Source of the DNA: an uncultured Clostridia bacterium
GTDB taxonomy: Bacteria; Bacillota; Clostridia; Oscillospirales; Ruminococcaceae
DNA length: 64,000 nt
Reading direction: 5' to 3'
NCBI GenBank assembly: GCA_947629335.1
Contig: CANRDI010000002.1
Span: 174,046-238,045, forward strand
Both the position numbers and the translations under genes were made by a program. Below, in pieces: positions 8,905 to 17,510 of the stretch (positions are counted from its first letter, which is position 1; the number at the start of each line of letters is the position of its first letter). The notes under the pieces were generated by a model that was not told where the DNA came from, searched no databases, and saw only the letters and a program-made list of their open reading frames with translations.

Positions 8905-10020
8905 ATGCTGCAAAAAGAAGGAGAAACGAGGATCCCCGCCGGTTGTGCCATTTCCGGCTTTATAAACAGAAGCGGCAGACGCACCAGCGGCAGCGTGATA
9001 GTTAATTCTATCGCCTGTATGCACGAGCGCTCAAATGGTCTGGGCGGCGGTTACGCAGGGTATGGGATATATCCTGAGTATAAAAATCAGTATGCGTTTC
9101 ACGTTTTCTACGATTCAAGCGAAGCAAGGGTAAAGACCGAGGCTTTTCTTGACAGACATTTCGACGTGGTAAATCTTTCGAGGATCCCGATAAGGAAAAA
9201 TCCGAATATTACAGACGAACCGCTTATCTGGCGTTATTTCGTAAATCCCCTGCCGACAAAGCTCGCCGACAGCCAGCTTGACGAGAGGACTTTTGTCGCG
9301 CGCTGCGTCATAAGGATAAACGACCGCATAGACGGCGCTTATGTATTTTCGAGCGGCAAGAATATGGGTGTTTTCAAAGCGGTGGGTTATCCGGAAGATG
9401 TCGGCGATTTCTACCGTCTTGAGGAATACAGCGGCTATGCATGGACAGTACACGGAAGATATCCGACGAACACCCCCGGCTGGTGGGGCGGAGCGCACCC
9501 GTTTTCGCTTCTTGACTATACGATAGTTCATAACGGTGAGATCTCGTCTTATGACGCGAACAGGCGCTTTATCGAGATGTTTGGGTATAAGTGCAATCTG
9601 CTTACGGATACGGAAGTTATTACATATATCATAGATTATCTCCACAGAAGGCTCAATATGCCGCTTGAGGATGTGGCAAAAGTCATAGCCTCGCCGTTCT
9701 GGAGCGAGCTTGAAAGCGGAAAATTCAGCCCTGAGGACACCGAAAAGTACAGACATTTCAGAAATGTTTATTCAAGTCTGCTTATCACGGGACCGTTCTC
9801 GATAATTTTGGGCTATAACAACGGTCTTATGGCTTTAAATGACAGATTAAAGCTCCGTTCAATGGTCTGCGCGGAAAAGGGCGACACTATGTATATTTCG
9901 TCCGAGGAATGTTCTATCAGAACAATGTGTCCCGACGTTGACAGGATATGGTCGCCGCGCGGCGGAGAACCTGTCATTGCCGAGCTTGACAAATACGCTG
10001 CGGAAAGGGTGGGAAGATAA
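8905..10020 (+). CDS. Glutamate synthase, glutaminase (class II amidotransferase) subunit
   Basis: This 371-residue protein is the amidotransferase part of a glutamate synthase made as separate polypeptides. It hydrolyses glutamine and passes ammonia to the FMN subunit encoded next. The N-terminal nucleophile region reads AGCAISGFI, with the Cys at residue 14 after a short propeptide. Further class II features are VHGRYPTNT with the Arg of the glutamine pocket, the WGGAHPF segment, HNGEISSYDANR, and TDTEVITY. The ATG has TAAGGAGTGAGG upstream. Its stop overlaps the next start (TAATG), so the two are translationally coupled. In most bacteria this domain is fused to the rest of GltB; the separate form is the archaeal-type arrangement also known in some anaerobic bacteria. 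Confidence 0.9.
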   Translation: MLQKEGETRIPAGCAISGFINRSGRRTSGSVIVNSIACMHERSNGLGGGYAGYGIYPEYKNQYAFHVFYDSSEARVKTEAFLDRHFDVVNLSRIPIRKNPNITDEPLIWRYFVNPLPTKLADSQLDERTFVARCVIRINDRIDGAYVFSSGKNMGVFKAVGYPEDVGDFYRLEEYSGYAWTVHGRYPTNTPGWWGGAHPFSLLDYTIVHNGEISSYDANRRFIEMFGYKCNLLTDTEVITYIIDYLHRRLNMPLEDVAKVIASPFWSELESGKFSPEDTEKYRHFRNVYSSLLITGPFSIILGYNNGLMALNDRLKLRSMVCAEKGDTMYISSEECSIRTMCPDVDRIWSPRGGEPVIAELDKYAAERVGR

Positions 10021-11525
10021 TGGCGATAAATTTCAATAATCCTCTTTTTGAGATAATCAGAAATCCCGACCGCTGTATCAAGTGCAGAGTATGCGAAAGA
10101 CAGTGCGCGAACGAGGTGCATAAATACGACGCAGATCTGGATAAAATGATCTCAAACGAGCAGAACTGCGTTGATTGCCAAAGGTGCGTTTGCCTTTGCC
10201 CGACACAGGCGCTGAAAATTCGTCCGAATGAAAATCAGTTTCGCTATAACGCAAACTGGAATATGCAGGTCATGGACGAAGTATATAAGCAGGCAAGCAC
10301 CGGCGGAGTTTTGCTCTCCGCAATGGGAACGCCCAAGGATTATCCCGTTTACTGGGACAAGATACTTTTAAATGCTTCTCAGGTAACAAACCCGCCTATT
10401 GACCCGCTGCGCGAGCCTATGGAAACGAAAACGTTTCTCGGCAAAAAGTCGCAGAAGATTACCTATGATAAAGAAGGCAAGGCGCATTATGAAAAAACGC
10501 CTTATCTTGAGCTTGATGTTCCGATAATGTTCTCGGCGATGTCGTTCGGCTCGATCAGCAAGAATGCTCACGAAAGCCTTGCGAGAGCGGCGACAAAGCT
10601 CGGCACATATTATAACACAGGCGAGGGCGGACTTCACCGCGACTTCTACAAATACGGCGCAAATACCATTTGTCAGGTAGCTTCGGGACGTTTCGGAGTG
10701 TTTAAGGGCTATCTTGATGCGGGCGCAGCGATTGAAATTAAAATGGGACAGGGCGCAAAGCCCGGTATCGGTGGACATCTCCCCGGAATGAAGATAGACG
10801 AGGAAATTTCAAAAACCCGTATGATACCCATGGGCGCGGACGCCATCTCTCCCGCTCCGCATCACGATATATATTCCATAGAGGACTTACGTCAGCTTGT
10901 TCTCTCGCTCAAAGAGGCTACAAACTATGAAAAACCCGTTATCGTAAAAATAGCGGCGGTACATAATATTGCGGCAATTGCTTCGGGAATTGCGCGTTCG
11001 GGCGCTGACATAATCGCCATAGACGGCTTCAGAGGCGGTACGGGCGCTGCTCCGACGAGAATACGCGATAACGTTGGTATTCCGATAGAGCTTGCGTTGG
11101 CAAGCGTTGACGCAAGGCTGCGCGACGAGGGAATAAGAAATGATGTTTCCATTGTCGTGGGCGGCTCGATACGCTCGGCGGCGGACGTTGTAAAGGCGGT
11201 TGCTCTCGGAGCTGACGCGGTTTACATTGCGACAGCGGCTCTGCTTTCGCTTGGCTGTCATCTTTGCAGAAGCTGCAACACGGGCAAGTGCAACTGGGGT
11301 ATTGCAACACAGCGCGCCGACCTTGTAAAGCGCCTTAATCCCGATATCGGAAGCGAAAGACTTGTAAATCTCATAACCGCTTGGAACCACGAAATAAAAG
11401 AAATGATGGGCGGAATGGGAATAAACTCAATAGAAGCGCTCCGCGGAAACAGGCTTATGCTCAGAGGCGTCGGGCTTACGCAAAAAGAGCTTGACATCTT
11501 GGGCATAATGCACGCAGGCGAATAA
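10020..11525 (+). CDS. Glutamate synthase, ferredoxin/FMN synthase subunit
   Basis: Central subunit where 2-oxoglutarate and ammonia become glutamate. The first 70 residues are an added bacterial ferredoxin with two [4Fe-4S] motifs, CIKCRVCERQC and CVDCQRCVCLCP. The remainder is the FMN barrel: SAMSFGSIS, NTGEGG, KMGQGAKPGIGGHLPG, SPAPHHDIYS, DGFRGGTGAAP and VGGSIRSAADV. A Cys cluster GCHLCRSCNTGKCNWG near the end of the barrel fits the [3Fe-4S] site of the family. Length is 501 residues. It overlaps the upstream gene by one base. The ferredoxin head suggests that electrons enter through the iron-sulfur proteins made by this operon. Confidence 0.93.
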   Translation: MAINFNNPLFEIIRNPDRCIKCRVCERQCANEVHKYDADLDKMISNEQNCVDCQRCVCLCPTQALKIRPNENQFRYNANWNMQVMDEVYKQASTGGVLLSAMGTPKDYPVYWDKILLNASQVTNPPIDPLREPMETKTFLGKKSQKITYDKEGKAHYEKTPYLELDVPIMFSAMSFGSISKNAHESLARAATKLGTYYNTGEGGLHRDFYKYGANTICQVASGRFGVFKGYLDAGAAIEIKMGQGAKPGIGGHLPGMKIDEEISKTRMIPMGADAISPAPHHDIYSIEDLRQLVLSLKEATNYEKPVIVKIAAVHNIAAIASGIARSGADIIAIDGFRGGTGAAPTRIRDNVGIPIELALASVDARLRDEGIRNDVSIVVGGSIRSAADVVKAVALGADAVYIATAALLSLGCHLCRSCNTGKCNWGIATQRADLVKRLNPDIGSERLVNLITAWNHEIKEMMGGMGINSIEALRGNRLMLRGVGLTQKELDILGIMHAGE

Positions 11526-11543
11526 CGAAAGGAGCGGTTTGTA

Positions 11544-11981
11544 ATGAAAAGAGTTTATGTAAATGAAGACTGGTGTCTTGCGTGTCACTTGTGCGAATAT
11601 TACTGCGCGGCGGCAAATTCGGGCGCGGAGAATATGGTAAAGGCGTTTAAAACCGATGGAAAAAAGCCTATTCCGAGAATTAAAGTAGAAGAGGGCGAAA
11701 AGGTAAATTTTGCCGTTCAGTGCCGCCACTGCGACGCGAAACCCTGCGTTAAGGGCTGTATTACGGGCGCGCTTTCGGTGAAAGACGGGGTAGTGTCTGT
11801 TGACGAAAGCAGATGCGTGGGTTGTTATACCTGCGTTCTTAGCTGTCCGTTTGGGTGCATTGTCATTGATGAAGAAGGTCACAGGATACAAAAATGCGAC
11901 CTTTGCGTAAAGAACCACAACGGCGAACCCGCCTGCGTTCAGGGCTGCCCGAACAGAGCCGTTGTTTTTGAGGAGAGGTGA
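11544..11981 (+). CDS. Multi-[4Fe-4S] ferredoxin subunit of the glutamate synthase operon
   Basis: Electron-transfer protein of 145 residues with Cys arrays of the HycB/DmsB type: CLACHLCEYYC near residue 11, CRHCDAKPCVKGC near 57, CVGCYTCVLSCPFGC near 92, and CDLCVKNHNGEPACVQGCP near 116. That is enough for up to four clusters. It has no signal peptide or membrane helix. The ATG has GAAAGGAGCGG upstream, 18 bases after the FMN subunit, and the oxidoreductase start lies 4 bases after its stop. It probably links the flavin oxidoreductase to the synthase subunit; that route is inferred. Confidence 0.9.
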   Translation: MKRVYVNEDWCLACHLCEYYCAAANSGAENMVKAFKTDGKKPIPRIKVEEGEKVNFAVQCRHCDAKPCVKGCITGALSVKDGVVSVDESRCVGCYTCVLSCPFGCIVIDEEGHRIQKCDLCVKNHNGEPACVQGCPNRAVVFEER

Positions 11982-11985
11982 GGAT

Positions 11986-13215
11986 ATGAATTACGTTATT
12001 ATCGGAAACAGCGCCGCCGCTGTCGGAACTATTGCGGGTATCCGCGAGATTGACAGTACGGGCAAGATAACTGTTATTTCTGACGAAAAGTATCACACCT
12101 ATTCCCGCCCGCTTATCTCATATTGGCTTGAAGGAAAGGTAACGGACAAGAATATTTATTACCGCGAGCCGGATTTCTACGAGAAAAACGGTGTTGAAAC
12201 CATTCTCGGAAAGAAAGTCACGAAAATCGATACCGAGAAAAAGTGCGTGATCTTAGACGACGGGCTTTCGGTGCCTTATGACAAGCTTATGGCGGCAACG
12301 GGCTCAAAGCCGTTTGTGCCGCCGATGAAGGGGCTTGAAAAGGTAAATTATCACACTTTTATGACCTATGACAGCGCAAAGGCTATCCGCTCTGAGCTTA
12401 AAAAGGGAATGAAGGTGCTTATAATCGGCGCGGGACTTATCGGTCTTAAAGCCGCAGAGGCGCTTGCCGCACATGATACGGACATTACGGTCATTGACCT
12501 TGCGGACAGGGTTTTGCCGTCAATACTTGATGTAAAGGCGGCGGCTATGATGCAGCGGCATATTGAAAATCACGGGATAAAATTCGTTTTAAAAACGTCT
12601 GTTGAGGAATTTTCCGAACATTCCGCAAAGCTGCAAAACGGAATGACCGTCGATTTCGATATGCTGATAGTTGCCGTGGGAGTAAGACCGAACACCGAGC
12701 TTATTTCAGACGCAGGGGGAAAGGTCGAGCGCGGAATTATCACCGATATGACTCAGAAAACCTCGCTTGACGACATTTACGCGGCGGGCGACTGTACCGT
12801 AAGCTATGACGCAGCCGCCGAAACAAATCGTATACTTGCGGTATTGCCTAATGCTTATTTGCAGGGCGAAACGGCGGGACGAAATATGGCGGGCAGAGAA
12901 AACTATTATCTGAACGCTATCCCAATGAATGCAATAGGGCTTTTCGGACTTCACATAATTTCTGCGGGCGATTACAACGGCGAGGAATATGTTGAGGAAA
13001 CCGAGAATACATATAAAAAGCTGGTGTTCCGCGACAATAAACTTAAAGGTTATATCCTTATGGGTGATGTTGCGAGAGCAGGAATTTACACGGGAATTAT
13101 CAAAGAGGGGCTTGACATAAGCGAAGTGGACGAAAAACTGCTTAAAGAAAAGCCGCAGATGATGATGTTTTCAAAGGAAAGACGCGAAGAAAAGCTCGGA
13201 GGTATCATAAAATGA
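11986..13215 (+). CDS. FAD/NAD(P)-dependent pyridine nucleotide-disulfide-type oxidoreductase
   Basis: Flavoprotein of 409 residues that most likely feeds NAD(P)H electrons to the ferredoxin and FMN subunits. It has the two Rossmann motifs of its family: an N-terminal VIIGNSAAAVG for FAD and IIGAGLIGLKAAEAL near residue 138 for NAD(P). The FAD-contact segment DIYAAGDCT lies near 263. No redox-active CxxxxC is visible, which places it with the NirB/NADH-dependent reductase group rather than dihydrolipoamide dehydrogenase. I chose the ATG at 11986, behind GAGGAGAGG, over upstream starts inside the ferredoxin gene. Its stop overlaps the next start (ATGA). Confidence 0.88.
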   Translation: MNYVIIGNSAAAVGTIAGIREIDSTGKITVISDEKYHTYSRPLISYWLEGKVTDKNIYYREPDFYEKNGVETILGKKVTKIDTEKKCVILDDGLSVPYDKLMAATGSKPFVPPMKGLEKVNYHTFMTYDSAKAIRSELKKGMKVLIIGAGLIGLKAAEALAAHDTDITVIDLADRVLPSILDVKAAAMMQRHIENHGIKFVLKTSVEEFSEHSAKLQNGMTVDFDMLIVAVGVRPNTELISDAGGKVERGIITDMTQKTSLDDIYAAGDCTVSYDAAAETNRILAVLPNAYLQGETAGRNMAGRENYYLNAIPMNAIGLFGLHIISAGDYNGEEYVEETENTYKKLVFRDNKLKGYILMGDVARAGIYTGIIKEGLDISEVDEKLLKEKPQMMMFSKERREEKLGGIIK

Positions 13216-13931
13216 AAATAGATGCAAAAAATATCAAATATGCCGAGCTGAATAAAATAATCCGCGAGAGCGAGGACAGCCGCTTAGAGGTCGAAAATGT
13301 TCTGGGTCAGCGCTATATCGGCGCAGGAAGCTCCGAAAAGGAAATACTTGTAACAGGTACTCCCGGAAACGCCCTCGGAGCATATCTTAACGGCTCGAAG
13401 ATAGTAGTTTACGGAAACGCTCAGGACGCTATCGGCGACACCATGAACGACGGAGCTATAATCGTCCACGGAAACTGCGGCGATACCGCAGGATACGCTA
13501 TGCGCTCAGGCGAAATTTACGTCGAGGGAAACGCAGGCTATCGTGTGGGAATACATATGAAGAGCTATAAAGAGCTTTATCCGATAATCGTTATCGGCGG
13601 AAAAGTCGGCGATTTTCTCGGCGAATATCAGGCGGGAGGAATTATAATTGTCCTCGGAATAGACGTTGAGGGATGTCCTGTCGGAAGTTTCTGCGGTACG
13701 GGTATGCACGGCGGCGAAATGTTTATCAGAAGCGACGAAGCGCCTAAGGGACTTCCCGCTCAGGTGTGCTGTTCGGAGGCTACCGCAGAGGAAAAAGAGC
13801 AGATTCGCCGTTATATAGACAGATTTGTAAAGCATTTCAAGCACGACACCGACGAGCTTTTAAGCTCAAAGTTCTATAAGCTCGTTCCAAACTCCGCAAA
13901 CCCTTATAAACAGCTTTATGTAAACAACTGA
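13212..13931 (+). CDS. Glutamate synthase, GXGXG-domain (GltB C-terminal) subunit
   Basis: This 239-residue subunit corresponds to the C-terminal beta-helix of GltB, which has a structural role next to the glutaminase and synthase domains. The repeated glycine pattern is clear: RYIGAGSS, VTGTPGNALGAYLNGSKIVV, GNAQDAIGDTMNDG, HGNCGDTAGYAMRSG, EGNAGYRVG. It starts by ATGA overlap with the oxidoreductase. With it, all three domains of GltB are present as separate genes, plus two electron-transfer genes. The unit ends at the terminator 13940-13979. Confidence 0.92.
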   Translation: MKIDAKNIKYAELNKIIRESEDSRLEVENVLGQRYIGAGSSEKEILVTGTPGNALGAYLNGSKIVVYGNAQDAIGDTMNDGAIIVHGNCGDTAGYAMRSGEIYVEGNAGYRVGIHMKSYKELYPIIVIGGKVGDFLGEYQAGGIIIVLGIDVEGCPVGSFCGTGMHGGEMFIRSDEAPKGLPAQVCCSEATAEEKEQIRRYIDRFVKHFKHDTDELLSSKFYKLVPNSANPYKQLYVNN

Positions 13932-13939
13932 TAATGCTG

Positions 13940-13979
13940 ACGCGGCGGAATTTTCTCAGATCCCCGCCGCGTTTTGTTT
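13940..13979 (+). terminator. Terminator of the glutamate synthase operon
   Basis: Stem ACGCGGCGG (13940-13948) with CCGCCGCGT (13964-13972), 15-base loop, then TTTTGTTT. It sits only about 30 bases before the ANTAR regulator gene, and no promoter fits in that gap. Confidence 0.85.
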
Positions 13980-14006
13980 ATTAAATGAGCATCAATGGAG
14001 ATGGCT

Positions 14007-14561
14007 ATGAAAATTTTCGTCAACGCTAAAACAGAAGAAGCGTGTGAAAACCTTCGTGAGATTCTCGGCGATTTTGCACAGGAATTTGTGCTGTGCGCTG
14101 ATGATAAAAAACAGTACGATTTCGCGGGGTGCGACGTGATCGTTGTTTCCGCGCCGCTCAGAGCCGAGTTCGGATTGAATTATGTAAGCGAAGCGTCAAA
14201 GCTCACTTCCGTTCCGATCATCATTCTTGCGCGGGCGGATATAGCTGACGATATTCAGAAAAGGATAAGGTTTACGGGAGCGTTTGTTGTTGAAAAGCCG
14301 TTTAAAAAGAGCGTGCTTCAAAGCGCAATAAAAATGGCGCTTCTTGCAAAGGAGAACATAAACCGCCTTGAGGACGAAAAAAACAAGCTTTCAAAACAGC
14401 TTGACGACGTAAAAACCATAGACCGCGCCAAATGCTGTCTTATTCAATACCTCAACCTCACCGAAGAACAGGCTCACCGTCACATTCAAAAGTTAGCAAT
14501 GGACACTCGCAAATCCCAGCGGGAAATAGCCGAAGACGTATTGAGAACATATCTGACATAA
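14007..14561 (+). CDS. ANTAR-domain response regulator (RNA-binding antiterminator)
   Basis: A 184-residue two-domain regulator. Residues 1-115 form a receiver-like fold, but the usual phospho-Asp is not in a typical context (VIVVSAPLRAEFG), so phosphorylation is uncertain. A coiled linker (NRLEDEKNKLSKQL) leads to a C-terminal ANTAR domain (LIQYLNLTEEQAHRHIQKLA, then KSQREIAEDVL). ANTAR proteins bind paired hairpins in nascent RNA and prevent termination; in clostridia and enterobacteria they often govern nitrogen genes. Position right after glutamate synthase supports a nitrogen role. GGAG at 13997-14000 best serves the ATG at 14007; in-frame ATGs also occur at 13995 and 14001. Expression seems to depend on read-through of the upstream terminator. 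Confidence 0.87.
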   Translation: MKIFVNAKTEEACENLREILGDFAQEFVLCADDKKQYDFAGCDVIVVSAPLRAEFGLNYVSEASKLTSVPIIILARADIADDIQKRIRFTGAFVVEKPFKKSVLQSAIKMALLAKENINRLEDEKNKLSKQLDDVKTIDRAKCCLIQYLNLTEEQAHRHIQKLAMDTRKSQREIAEDVLRTYLT

Positions 14562-14631
14562 AGAGATCTTTTATACAAGTTGAAAAGTCAGAAGAACGGT
14601 AGTTTATTTAAAAGTTTTATTTTAAAATAAG

Positions 14632-14663
14632 AGGCGCGGTCATTCAATGCCGCGCCTTTTTTT
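14632..14663. terminator. Terminator between the ANTAR regulator and the CYTH gene
   Basis: Stem AGGCGCGG (14632-14639)/CCGCGCCT (14650-14657) followed by T6-7. It overlaps the final codons of the convergent CYTH gene. Confidence 0.85.
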
Positions 14664-15209
14664 GTATTCCTCGGTAAACCGCGTTATCTTTCCCTTGCAT
14701 ACAACGCTGTCCGACGTGTCGCCTATCAATTCGCGTACTTTTTCAAGAATTTCCCTTCCTGCGTTTTCGTCCGTAAATTCCACCTCGGCTTCAAAATCCC
14801 GTATGTTAAAATATTCGCTCATATCGAGGTCGATCTCGCCGCCTTTAAACCGCTTTACAAGCCGCTTTGTAAACAGCTTTCCTATGCGCTTTACATCCGG
14901 CAGCGGCTCTCCCGCCATCTCCGAAAGCAATTCTCCGTGAATTGTTTCGGGCAGCCTGATAAGTTTTTTTGTAAGTTCGACCCGCGAAAAAACTTTCCCC
15001 GTAGGCAGCTTCATCTGAAGTAAAAATTCTTCATCAACTTCCCTTACGCGGACAGTAATCCTCCGCTGTGAAAGCTGAAGATCTTCTGTGTCGTAATAGT
15101 TGTTTGTCTGTAAAATCGTTTTGTCCCACGAAAAAGCCCCGACGACTTTTTCGTACTGTTCTTTTGTCAGCATTATCTTGAACTCGTTTTCAATCTCGTT
15201 TCCCGTCAT
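14640..15209 (-). CDS. CYTH-domain protein (inorganic triphosphatase-like)
   Basis: Predicted triphosphate-tunnel enzyme of 189 residues, the fold that hydrolyses inorganic tripolyphosphate or ThTP or makes cAMP in other members. The hallmark ExExK reads EIENEFK at residues 5-11. Further acidic/basic tunnel strands are visible: YYDTEDLQL, RITVRVREVDEEFLLQMK, and the late EAEVEF. Family members in Firmicutes resemble YjbK. The gene overlaps the biotin ligase stop by ATGA, so it is translated from the same message. The true substrate cannot be read from sequence. Confidence 0.85.
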   Translation of the reverse strand: MTGNEIENEFKIMLTKEQYEKVVGAFSWDKTILQTNNYYDTEDLQLSQRRITVRVREVDEEFLLQMKLPTGKVFSRVELTKKLIRLPETIHGELLSEMAGEPLPDVKRIGKLFTKRLVKRFKGGEIDLDMSEYFNIRDFEAEVEFTDENAGREILEKVRELIGDTSDSVVCKGKITRFTEEYKKRRGIE

Positions 15210-15928
15210 ATATAGCCCTCTTTTCCTCTTATTGACACTTCTCCCGAATTTATCTCAAAACGTCCGTTTTCGTCCTCGCAGATAAGACAGCCGTTTTCGG
15301 AAATATCCAAAGCCTTTGCGAATTTTTCACTTGTCCCGCGGATAATTCTTATTTCGCGCCCGATATTTATAACGCGGTTTTTGTATTCTTCATAACAATT
15401 TTTAAAACATTCTCCCGCTCGGAAAATAACACGTTCATATATTTTTTCGCACAGCAATTTTTTCGGTATCTCGGTATTTGCCGCGGTTTTAAGCGAGATA
15501 GCGTTCGGAAGTTCCATATGCCTGAAATAATCGTCACTTTGCGATATGTTTACGCCTATCCCGCAGATAACGTTCTGACATTCACAAATTTTTATGCCCT
15601 CGCATAAAATACCACAGACCTTGCGATTTTCGATAATTATGTCGTTAGACCATTTTATTCCCGCCTTTACGTCGGGATAAAGTTCTTCAATTGCGTCGCA
15701 TACTGCAAGTCCGACGCGCGCCGTTAAAGTCATAAAGTCGGGCGGGTCTTTAAGCAGTACCGACATGGCCAGCATACCCTCCGCCGTATCCCAAGAGTGA
15801 CCGTGACGTCCTCTGCCTGAGGTCTGCCTTTCGCTGGTAACACAAGCGCCGTCCGAAAGAGTATTACACCGTTCTCTCAGCCAGTCGTTTGTAGAGCTTG
15901 TTTCCTCTAAAAAAATAATATTGTTCAT
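15206..15928 (-). CDS. birA: Biotin-[acetyl-CoA-carboxylase] ligase, catalytic form
   Basis: Activates biotin with ATP and attaches it to the acceptor Lys of biotin carboxyl carrier proteins. The 240 residues cover the catalytic domain and the small C-terminal domain only. The biotinyl-AMP loop reads GRGRHGHSW at 38-46; KWSNDI and VCGILCEG follow. There is no N-terminal helix-turn-helix, so it should not be a biotin-operon repressor, unlike two-domain BirA. It lies 3 bases after the phosphoesterase gene and overlaps the CYTH gene by ATGA, making a compact three-gene unit. Confidence 0.93.
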   Translation of the reverse strand: MNNIIFLEETSSTNDWLRERCNTLSDGACVTSERQTSGRGRHGHSWDTAEGMLAMSVLLKDPPDFMTLTARVGLAVCDAIEELYPDVKAGIKWSNDIIIENRKVCGILCEGIKICECQNVICGIGVNISQSDDYFRHMELPNAISLKTAANTEIPKKLLCEKIYERVIFRAGECFKNCYEEYKNRVINIGREIRIIRGTSEKFAKALDISENGCLICEDENGRFEINSGEVSIRGKEGYI

Positions 15929-15931
15929 CTG

Positions 15932-16420
15932 TCATTTACCGTTAATATCGTGAATATCCATAGTTATGGCGCGGTTTTTGTCAATTTTGATCATGCCGTA
16001 AGAGCATTTTGAGCCTCCGCGCGGAAGCGCCGCACTTCCGGGATTCATAACATAGATCCCGTTCACTATATCGCAAAACGGAACGTGGGTATGCCCGTAA
16101 AGCGCAATATCGCACTTTTCCTCACGAGCCTCAGCCGTAAGTATATCCAGCGTCGATTTTACGGCAAACGTATGCCCGTGACAGCAGAAAATATTAACGC
16201 CCTCGCGCGTTTTCACAACGTGCTTTACATCGTGAAACCCATAGTCGCAGTTCCCTTTGACATATACCATGGGGAAATTCGGATAAATATCCGACAGATC
16301 CTCAAAATCGCTTTCTCCGTCACCGAGATGAATAAGCAGATCCGCGTCGGGATTATTCTTTAAAACAGTAAGTAAGGATTTGAAATCACGGTGAGTATCT
16401 GAAACAACAATAATTTTCAT
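15932..16420 (-). CDS. YfcE/MJ0936-type metallophosphoesterase
   Basis: Small calcineurin-like phosphodiesterase of 162 residues. The five metal motifs are all present: SDTH at 7-10, LGDGESD near 33, GNCDY near 57, CHGH near 77 and GHTH near 108. Members hydrolyse phosphodiester model substrates; physiological targets are mostly unknown. In other Firmicutes the gene commonly sits near rph/rdgB; here it heads a unit with biotin ligase and the CYTH protein. An ATG with GGAGGT upstream supports the start. No membrane segment. Confidence 0.9.
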   Translation of the reverse strand: MKIIVVSDTHRDFKSLLTVLKNNPDADLLIHLGDGESDFEDLSDIYPNFPMVYVKGNCDYGFHDVKHVVKTREGVNIFCCHGHTFAVKSTLDILTAEAREEKCDIALYGHTHVPFCDIVNGIYVMNPGSAALPRGGSKCSYGMIKIDKNRAITMDIHDINGK

Positions 16421-16524
16421 ATTTACCTCCGTTCAAATAAGTATATCATAAATGAGTAAAAAATAAAAGTAATTTTATCAAATTTTGTTTAATTTGCACA
16501 AATAAATAAAAGGAGGAATTTTCC

Positions 16525-16758
16525 GTGAATGAACAAAGCTATGAAAAGCTGATAGAAGCGGCGAGCAAGAAACTCGGAACGTCTCCCTCTCAGCTCCGTC
16601 AAACTCTCGAAAAGGGAGATGTTAAAGCAATATCAAACGTGCTTTCTAAATCCGACAAGGAAAAACTGCGCGCCATTCTGTCAAATAAAGAGCTTATGCA
16701 GAAACTTAAAAGCGCGTCCTCGCCCGAAGATGTAATGAAAATAATCGGAAAGCGGTAA
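16525..16758 (+). CDS. Small conserved-type helical protein of unknown function
   Basis: A 77-residue charged, all-helical protein (EKLIEAASKKLGTSPSQLRQ, then LSKSDKEKLRAILSNKEL). A GTG start at 16525 follows a perfect AGGAGG eight bases away. I recall proteins of this appearance as common in Clostridia but no function is known to me. It is the first of three small genes pointing the same way (16525, 16877, 17511). No Cys, no signal peptide, no membrane helix. Confidence 0.75.
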   Translation: MNEQSYEKLIEAASKKLGTSPSQLRQTLEKGDVKAISNVLSKSDKEKLRAILSNKELMQKLKSASSPEDVMKIIGKR

Positions 16759-16876
16759 AGTCAGGCTGCCGACAAAGCTGATGCGCATTATAGACAGCTC
16801 GTTCGGCAGTCTGAAATAATATTTTTATACGATCGGGATATACGAATTTTCGGCATAAAACGAACCGGAGGCAAAT

Positions 16877-17230
16877 GTGGACAATATAGAAGATCTGCTG
16901 CGGGAACTTGTAGGCGAGGATGACGACAGCTGCAAAGAGCAAAATTGCAGCGAAAGAGACTGCCGTGATGACGAGGGAGATTCCCGCGAAAAGAATTGCG
17001 AACAGTCCGAAGGGCTGTTTTCGGGGCTTGACCCTGAAATGCTCATAAAACTTATGGGGCTTATGGAAACGCTCAACCAGCCCGACGATTCTGAGCGCTT
17101 TCTGCTCGCTTTAAAGCCGCTTCTGCGTCCGGAAAACCGTCCGAAAGTCGATTCGGCTTTAAGACTTTTAAAACTTTTTACGTTATTTCCGATACTGAAA
17201 GAAGCGGGAATCTTCGATAAGCTGATTTAA
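16877..17230 (+). CDS. Small acidic protein of unknown function
   Basis: A 117-residue protein in two parts. Residues 1-45 are very acidic and rich in Cys and Asp (LVGEDDDSCKEQNCSERDC). Residues 48-117 are a compact helical domain (SGLDPEMLIKLMGLMETL, ALKPLLRP, RLLKLFTLFPILKEAGIF). The second part looks like a conserved domain; the first looks like a variable tail. It starts at GTG 16877 behind CGGAGG. Function unknown. It follows the 77-residue gene with an imperfect 11-bp inverted repeat (near 16764 and 16803) in the gap. Confidence 0.72.
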   Translation: MDNIEDLLRELVGEDDDSCKEQNCSERDCRDDEGDSREKNCEQSEGLFSGLDPEMLIKLMGLMETLNQPDDSERFLLALKPLLRPENRPKVDSALRLLKLFTLFPILKEAGIFDKLI

Positions 17231-17510
17231 AGTCGGTTTGAACAGACCGAAAAGCTCGGAAAAACAAACGATTTTTTCGCAGATGTTTTAAACATTTCTC
17301 AGCGGAATTATGCGTAATTTTCACAGCAGTACGGCGCTTAATTTTTATGGATATTTAATTGATTTTTTACAAGGATTTAAGAGCGGTTTTTATTGCAATT
17401 TTTTAATGCATTTTTCTGCTGTATTTTATTGCTGATTTTAAGGCAATAAATAAGGTGTTTTTTAACGATTTTTCAGACTGAATTTCGGATAATTTTTTGG
17501 GGGTGAAACA

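Noticed and set aside
16764..16813. Imperfect 11-bp inverted repeat between two small genes, as a terminator
   Set aside because: The loop is about 30 bases and no T-run follows directly.
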